Shown: positions 35,501-36,845 of the stretch, piece after piece
How the letters are laid out: every line of letters begins with the position of its first letter
Numbering within the stretch: position 1 is the stretch's first letter
NCBI GenBank assembly: GCA_015487695.1
Contig: WFPF01000117.1
Coordinates: 1-36,845 of the forward strand
Length of the DNA: 36,845 nucleotides
DNA from: Chitinophagales bacterium
GTDB lineage: Bacteria > Bacteroidota > Bacteroidia > Chitinophagales > S012-47
Direction of reading: 5' to 3'
Position numbers and translations under genes: made by a program
Notes under the pieces: model-generated
The model's database searches: none
What the model saw: only the letters and a program-made list of their open reading frames with translations
Told to the model about the DNA's origin: nothing

Positions 35501-36845
35501 CACATACCGAATAGCTAATCTGATCAATACCATTAAATCCGTTGTTGGGTGTATAGTCAATCTGTCTGCCTGTTACCGTGGCACTGCCATGCATTGGCCC
35601 ACTGATAATCTGAACCGTTCCTGAAGTCAGCAAATCACTGTCTTTGTCAAAGTCATTGTCAAGGACCGAAAAAGTCCCTCCGGTGTTAAAGTCCAGCAGA
35701 TACTGGTCTTTAAAGGCAAAGGGCTTATAATTTTCATTTTCCACCAACACATAGACCTTGGCCCAATCACAGTAATCCTCAGGTACCGCATCACAGATTT
35801 GATAGGTAAAACTATCGAGGCCAAAAAATCCATTGGGCGGGGTATAGTTGATTCCTGTAGCCCCCACGGTAGCCACTCCGTGAAATGCTTTGGTCGAAAT
35901 ACTGACACCGCTGTAATTCAGTGTTTCCACCTTGTCGAGGTCATTGGCAAGCACATCGAAGCTGCCACTGCTGTTGATCGTTATGCGAAAGGTATCGTCT
36001 ACGGCAAAGGGCGGATAATCGGCCGGCTTTCTGATGAGGTAGACCCATGCCGAATCGCAGGAGGCAGGTGTTTCCGTGTTGCATACAAGATATTGCAGCG
36101 AATCCAGTCCGTTCGACTTCAGGTCAGCCAGGTAAAATATTTTATTCACCAGCACGGATGCCGATCCATGCCTGGGGGCTTTCAGAATTTTAATACTTGC
36201 ATTCGAAAGGCTGGAATTAAATGCTTCATCGTTGTTCAATATCAGCACATTGGTGCTGGGGGTATTGAAAATATGAAAATCGTTGGCGGCAAAAGTCGGA
36301 TTTACTGAACGGGAAACCGTCACATACACCGTGGCTGTATCGCAATAGCGGGGATCACCCGAATCACAAATGCGGTATTTCATACTGTCGAGCCCGACAT
36401 AGCTGCCGTTGGGCACATAGCGCATTGAACCGTTGGAGAGGTACCAAATATCCCCGTAAAGCGGATTCTCGATCACCTTCAAGGAGGCCGGATTGATGGC
36501 CATATCAAAGTCATTGTCGTTGGCCAGCAGATCCACTTCCACCTGCCGGTCAGTGGTCGTACTCATATAATCGTCTGTAGCCTGCGGTGGAAGATTCTCA
36601 TAGGTCACCCTGATATAAATTTTAGCCATATCGCAGGCAGTCGGTGACCCCTTATCGCACGCCCGGTAGGTCAGGCTGTCAAGCCCCACAAAGCCGGCAT
36701 TCGGCACATATGATAATCTGCCGTTATTCGGATTGATGGATGCAGTACCATGCTGCGGTTGAAAAACAATACTCAACATCGATTTATCAAAGCCTCCGTC
36801 CGGGTCGACAGCCGAATTGTCAAAGCGGAGCGTATCGTTCACACA
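29253..36845 (-). CDS. Giant repeat-built surface protein with T9SS type B tail, N-terminus missing
   Basis: At least 2530 residues; the frame is open through the right edge (the codon before GTG 36842 is TGT), so the N-terminus and signal peptide lie outside. Order from the N-terminal side: ~12 cadherin-like units of ~95 residues, one divergent unit, two PKD-like domains, ~13 Ig-like units of ~77 residues and a final 86-residue T9SS type B (CHU_C, gliding-motility-associated) domain starting PNAFTPNGDGKNDWF and ending GNFILIR. It should be exported by the T9SS and act as a very long surface or released adhesin. Asp-rich turns (NDxDxD) suggest Ca2+ stiffening. First visible gene of the minus-strand unit. 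Ligand unknown. Confidence 0.93.
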   Translation of the reverse strand, partial: CVNDTLRFDNSAVDPDGGFDKSMLSIVFQPQHGTASINPNNGRLSYVPNAGFVGLDSLTYRACDKGSPTACDMAKIYIRVTYENLPPQATDDYMSTTTDRQVEVDLLANDNDFDMAINPASLKVIENPLYGDIWYLSNGSMRYVPNGSYVGLDSMKYRICDSGDPRYCDTATVYVTVSRSVNPTFAANDFHIFNTPSTNVLILNNDEAFNSSLSNASIKILKAPRHGSASVLVNKIFYLADLKSNGLDSLQYLVCNTETPASCDSAWVYLIRKPADYPPFAVDDTFRITINSSGSFDVLANDLDKVETLNYSGVSISTKAFHGVATVGATGINYTPPNGFFGLDSFTYQICDAVPEDYCDWAKVYVLVENENYKPFAFKDQYLLDFNTGGTFSVLDNDFDKDSDLLTSGTVQIISGPMHGSATVTGRQIDYTPNNGFNGIDQISYSVCDNGSPQKCDTARIEIFVKANNYLPFAASDTMDPYCFFPHSIYPLLNDHVFNENLDFGSVVITVPPLNGTATINPDLSFTYQADSGYVGPDQFSYRICDDNGDCDETTIYVNATIINLPPNAVDDRKKIGQNTFAIIDLLKNDVDPENNISFESFDIVVPAKHGQVFVSQKGEILYQHDPGFAGLDSFSYRICDNGVPSRCDEAWVRITVISNDPPQVNNDAVTISAFGPTPIRVLKNDNIASGKLDEQTLRLVTPPGYGLAIIDFRNRFVYYPTDSSPTGTDQFTYSICNDGTPKKCGSATVTINLNYNVPPQINNDAISVDYGRPYFFQPLKNDLDPDGRIKRATLEIVSAPLHGDITVLVDSGMIYKPDNTYSGPDQFTYRVCDDGMSIYCRTATVQINVSSNAAPVAANDQFNIQLNTPRKINLAANDSDPDGNLDPAAVRITVNPVHGYIYNLVDGQVIYHPDNNYFGRDSFDYQIADAANPVMKSTARVYLWVAKDPNVTLAVDDYFTIFKNDFGEYDIKQNDGAVDPSSYRIVNYTKNGDAFIENNGLLYYMADQNFFGYDTLKYLVCESPARWNCDTAYAYFEIRDTSYPITAHDDAVDVYEGYFRRIYVLENDFDRDRETAGYTLSVITPPSQGTALAEQGAINYNATPGYTGPDQFVYEVCDNLGCDTATVYIQIVQSVNITPTALNDYWHTHSGKSLVAKPLSNDYDPDQDSLVYTFCAALAGGPYTRSWMPPFDSVIYAPGLSSHYPASSNPRLKIDRKTGLLTGVPNTPGAHVLTTCTEEYKNGRFLGNIRREIQVNIVNCTKQPVATIEDNDGTPNGLILNCVDNTIHFLNTGQADSFLWDFGIPGVASDTSSEYSPTFTYPDTGTYLVTLYAEPGAACMDMDQMIVKIYKTPIPNFSYSEPLCSGQTIRFKDSTNPVNGKIIAWNWKFTPTDFKQQKNPKYKYNSEGVKTITLDVFANTGCKAQIIKDIVINPSPTIDLPKNVFLCKNDTLLLEADDSGASTIIWEPEIDLRHTGSPDKVLLFPSIGRQYSVTAINAFGCKAGDKTVVVPNDRPIIDAGDPLRKCTSPSVSMSPTFKNVSFQPTFQWSPPTGLQDPTSPYTTASPNQTTTYTLTISSEGKYCVESDTVIVYTELPELRLLAEKDVICANDFTQLVAETNTRQATFSWAPASSLSDPNSQYPYATPSVNTTYTLTLYDSITQCTVWDTIRILVKPVAGLSAGPDTTICTGDTVMLQAVNGSRFIWMQDSTLSCQCCESPLAWPRVTNTYTLTGRDTNGCKVSDEVTVFVNQLPTVSAGNDQELCPGDSVIVNLSGASQYIWLDDTSKSCSSCSSIVIYPTVSKDYVVIGIDNNECVDSDTVNIHVYPPPHTAYTDPPHLCEGDTTQLVFSGGAIYNWSPASSLSNPNIADPLAFPDLTTVYTITGVDTNGCPFEDTLKLVVNVLQPGNFIADTGICAGESITLFAKGFSQYTWSPDSNLSCANCPTPVATPLSTTQYMAIVADSNGCVDTGSVLITVNPLPVAVISVTKDTLCFGESTQLSASGGTNYKWTPALGLSDPDIANPVASPPYTINYSLTVLDQNACSSDTTLLIVVNPLPSTYAGEDTAICWDDTIQLFATGADSFIWQGTRFVTCNDCPDPVIAPDVSTAYIVTGYNQYNCTLTDTVQVIVNPEPDAIQLSPDTIICAGDSARLRVSGGAYYQWVTNPDLSCLSCDNPVASPAVSTVYTVQGFTDKGCYRFYNVRVDVRPLPVVTITPDTGVCLALSLVLEASGGLNYLWWPDMEISNANIPNPVITPTQSRYYHVEVSDELGCFTRDSVYVEVYIPMDPNARPDTIICEYQDLVLHAENGVSYNWSPAGPLDDPTIADPSLIPSQTQTFVVEIVDSNGCYNSDTILVEVKPSPVIGASDDIYIYFGSKTTLTVEGAARYEWSPRIAIVDSGNNFITVQPEDTVLYYVTGFNEFNCFTIDSVLVIPVPYLELYIPNAFTPNGDGKNDWFSIGANDLFELLHLKVFDRWGNLVFSTNDPMQGWDGSMGGRPMPMGTYIYILEVRDQVGNLSQRQGNFILIR
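29514..32541 (-). repeat. Array of about 13 Ig-like units in the giant protein
   Basis: Protein-level tandem repeats of ~77 residues, from SPTIDLPKNVF to the start of the sorting domain. The consensus runs: PxxxAGxDxxIC-x-GDS-x-x-L-x-A-x-G, then YxWxPxxxLS, then PVAxPxxxTxYxVTGxDxxGC, then DxVxVxVNPLP. Five units have a CxxC-like loop (LSCxxC) in the middle where the other units have LSDPN or LSNPN. Copies have diverged enough that no DNA-level repetition is obvious. Confidence 0.88.
32542..33057 (-). repeat. Two PKD-like domains in the giant protein
   Basis: FLNTGQADSFLWDFGIPG with FTYPDTGTYLVTLYAEPG, and FKDSTNPVNGKIIAWNWKF with YKYNSEGVKTITLDVFA, are the WDFG/WNWKF and Y-x-G-x-Y-x-V-x-L patterns of PKD domains. 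They separate the cadherin-like from the Ig-like array. Confidence 0.8.
33058..33431 (-). other. Divergent linker unit of the giant protein
   Basis: Begins like the cadherin-like units (ALNDYWHTHSG...LSNDYDPDQDSLVYTF) but then departs: AGGPYTRSWMPPFDSVIYAPGLSSHYP, LKIDRKTGLLTGVPNTPGAHVLTTCTEEY. The KTGLLTGVPNTPG phrase resembles cadherin-like/dystroglycan-type Ig (He_PIG) domains with their G-x-L-x-G-x-P turn. It closes the N-terminal array. Confidence 0.65.
33432..36845 (-). repeat. Array of about 12 cadherin-like units in the giant protein
   Basis: Protein-level repeats of ~95 residues running past the right edge. Consensus: ANDxF, then VLxNDxDxDxxL, then SVxIxxxPxHGxAxV, then IxYxPxxGFxGxDSFxYxICDxGxPxxCDxAxVYIxV, ending NxPP. 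These match bacterial cadherin-like Ig (Big_9/VCBS-type) domains. Eleven of twelve visible units carry the cysteine pair in the CDxGxPxxCD loop, presumably a disulfide; the unit near 33995-34290 has none. The NDxDxD turn is the likely calcium site. Confidence 0.88.

Overview
This window reads as chromosomal DNA of a member of the phylum Bacteroidota. The supporting signs are two proteins with type A type IX secretion (T9SS) sorting tails and a giant protein with a type B (gliding-motility/CHU_C) tail, a GldC homologue, a carboxypeptidase-regulatory-domain TonB-dependent receptor, a porin-like OmpA protein with calcium-type DxDxD repeats, and several -7 elements of the Bacteroidota form TAnnTTTG. 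I cannot fix the class. I see no rRNA, tRNA, CRISPR array, insertion sequence, prophage or plasmid signature. Coding density is very high and no gene-free stretch exceeds about 190 bases.

Layout. 1-5.6 kb: the 3' end of a secreted T9SS protein, two small lipoproteins flanking glycyl-tRNA synthetase, and a secreted beta-helix T9SS protein. 5.6-8.6 kb: a terminator, a tandem 11-bp direct repeat resembling a PHO box, then a TonB-dependent receptor. 8.6-12.0 kb (minus strand): a four-gene stress cluster, three universal stress proteins plus a VIT1/CCC1 metal transporter. 12.2-13.9 kb: a PhoB/PhoR-like two-component pair. 13.9-15.5 kb (minus): a DUF547 protein followed by an outer-membrane protein that lacks its own signal peptide and sits in the -1 frame after a run of nine A's. 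15.6-22.5 kb: a tightly packed plus-strand operon of six genes (flavin oxidoreductase, membrane Fe-S protein, two GT2 glycosyltransferases, a GT-C-like membrane protein, a methyltransferase) closed by a strong bidirectional terminator. 22.6-25.5 kb: OmpA-like protein, DUF2461 protein and gldC. 25.5-36.8 kb (minus): a probable five-gene transcription unit starting with a giant repeat-built surface protein that runs off the right edge, then an anti-sigma-like protein, a DUF2064 nucleotidyl/glycosyltransferase-like protein, a SixA-like phosphatase and polyphosphate kinase.

How the parts may work together. The PhoB/PhoR-like pair, the PHO-box-like repeats, ppk1 and the SixA-like gene suggest a phosphate theme, with the TonB receptor as a possible regulon member; this is inference from sequence motifs. 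The six-gene operon joins an electron-transfer pair to lipid-linked sugar synthesis and glycan assembly at the inner membrane, and is the best candidate here for an undescribed pathway. The giant protein carries about 12 cadherin-like and 13 Ig-like units ahead of its T9SS tail and is probably a cell-surface adhesin, apparently co-transcribed with an anti-sigma-like protein that lacks the sigma-binding domain.
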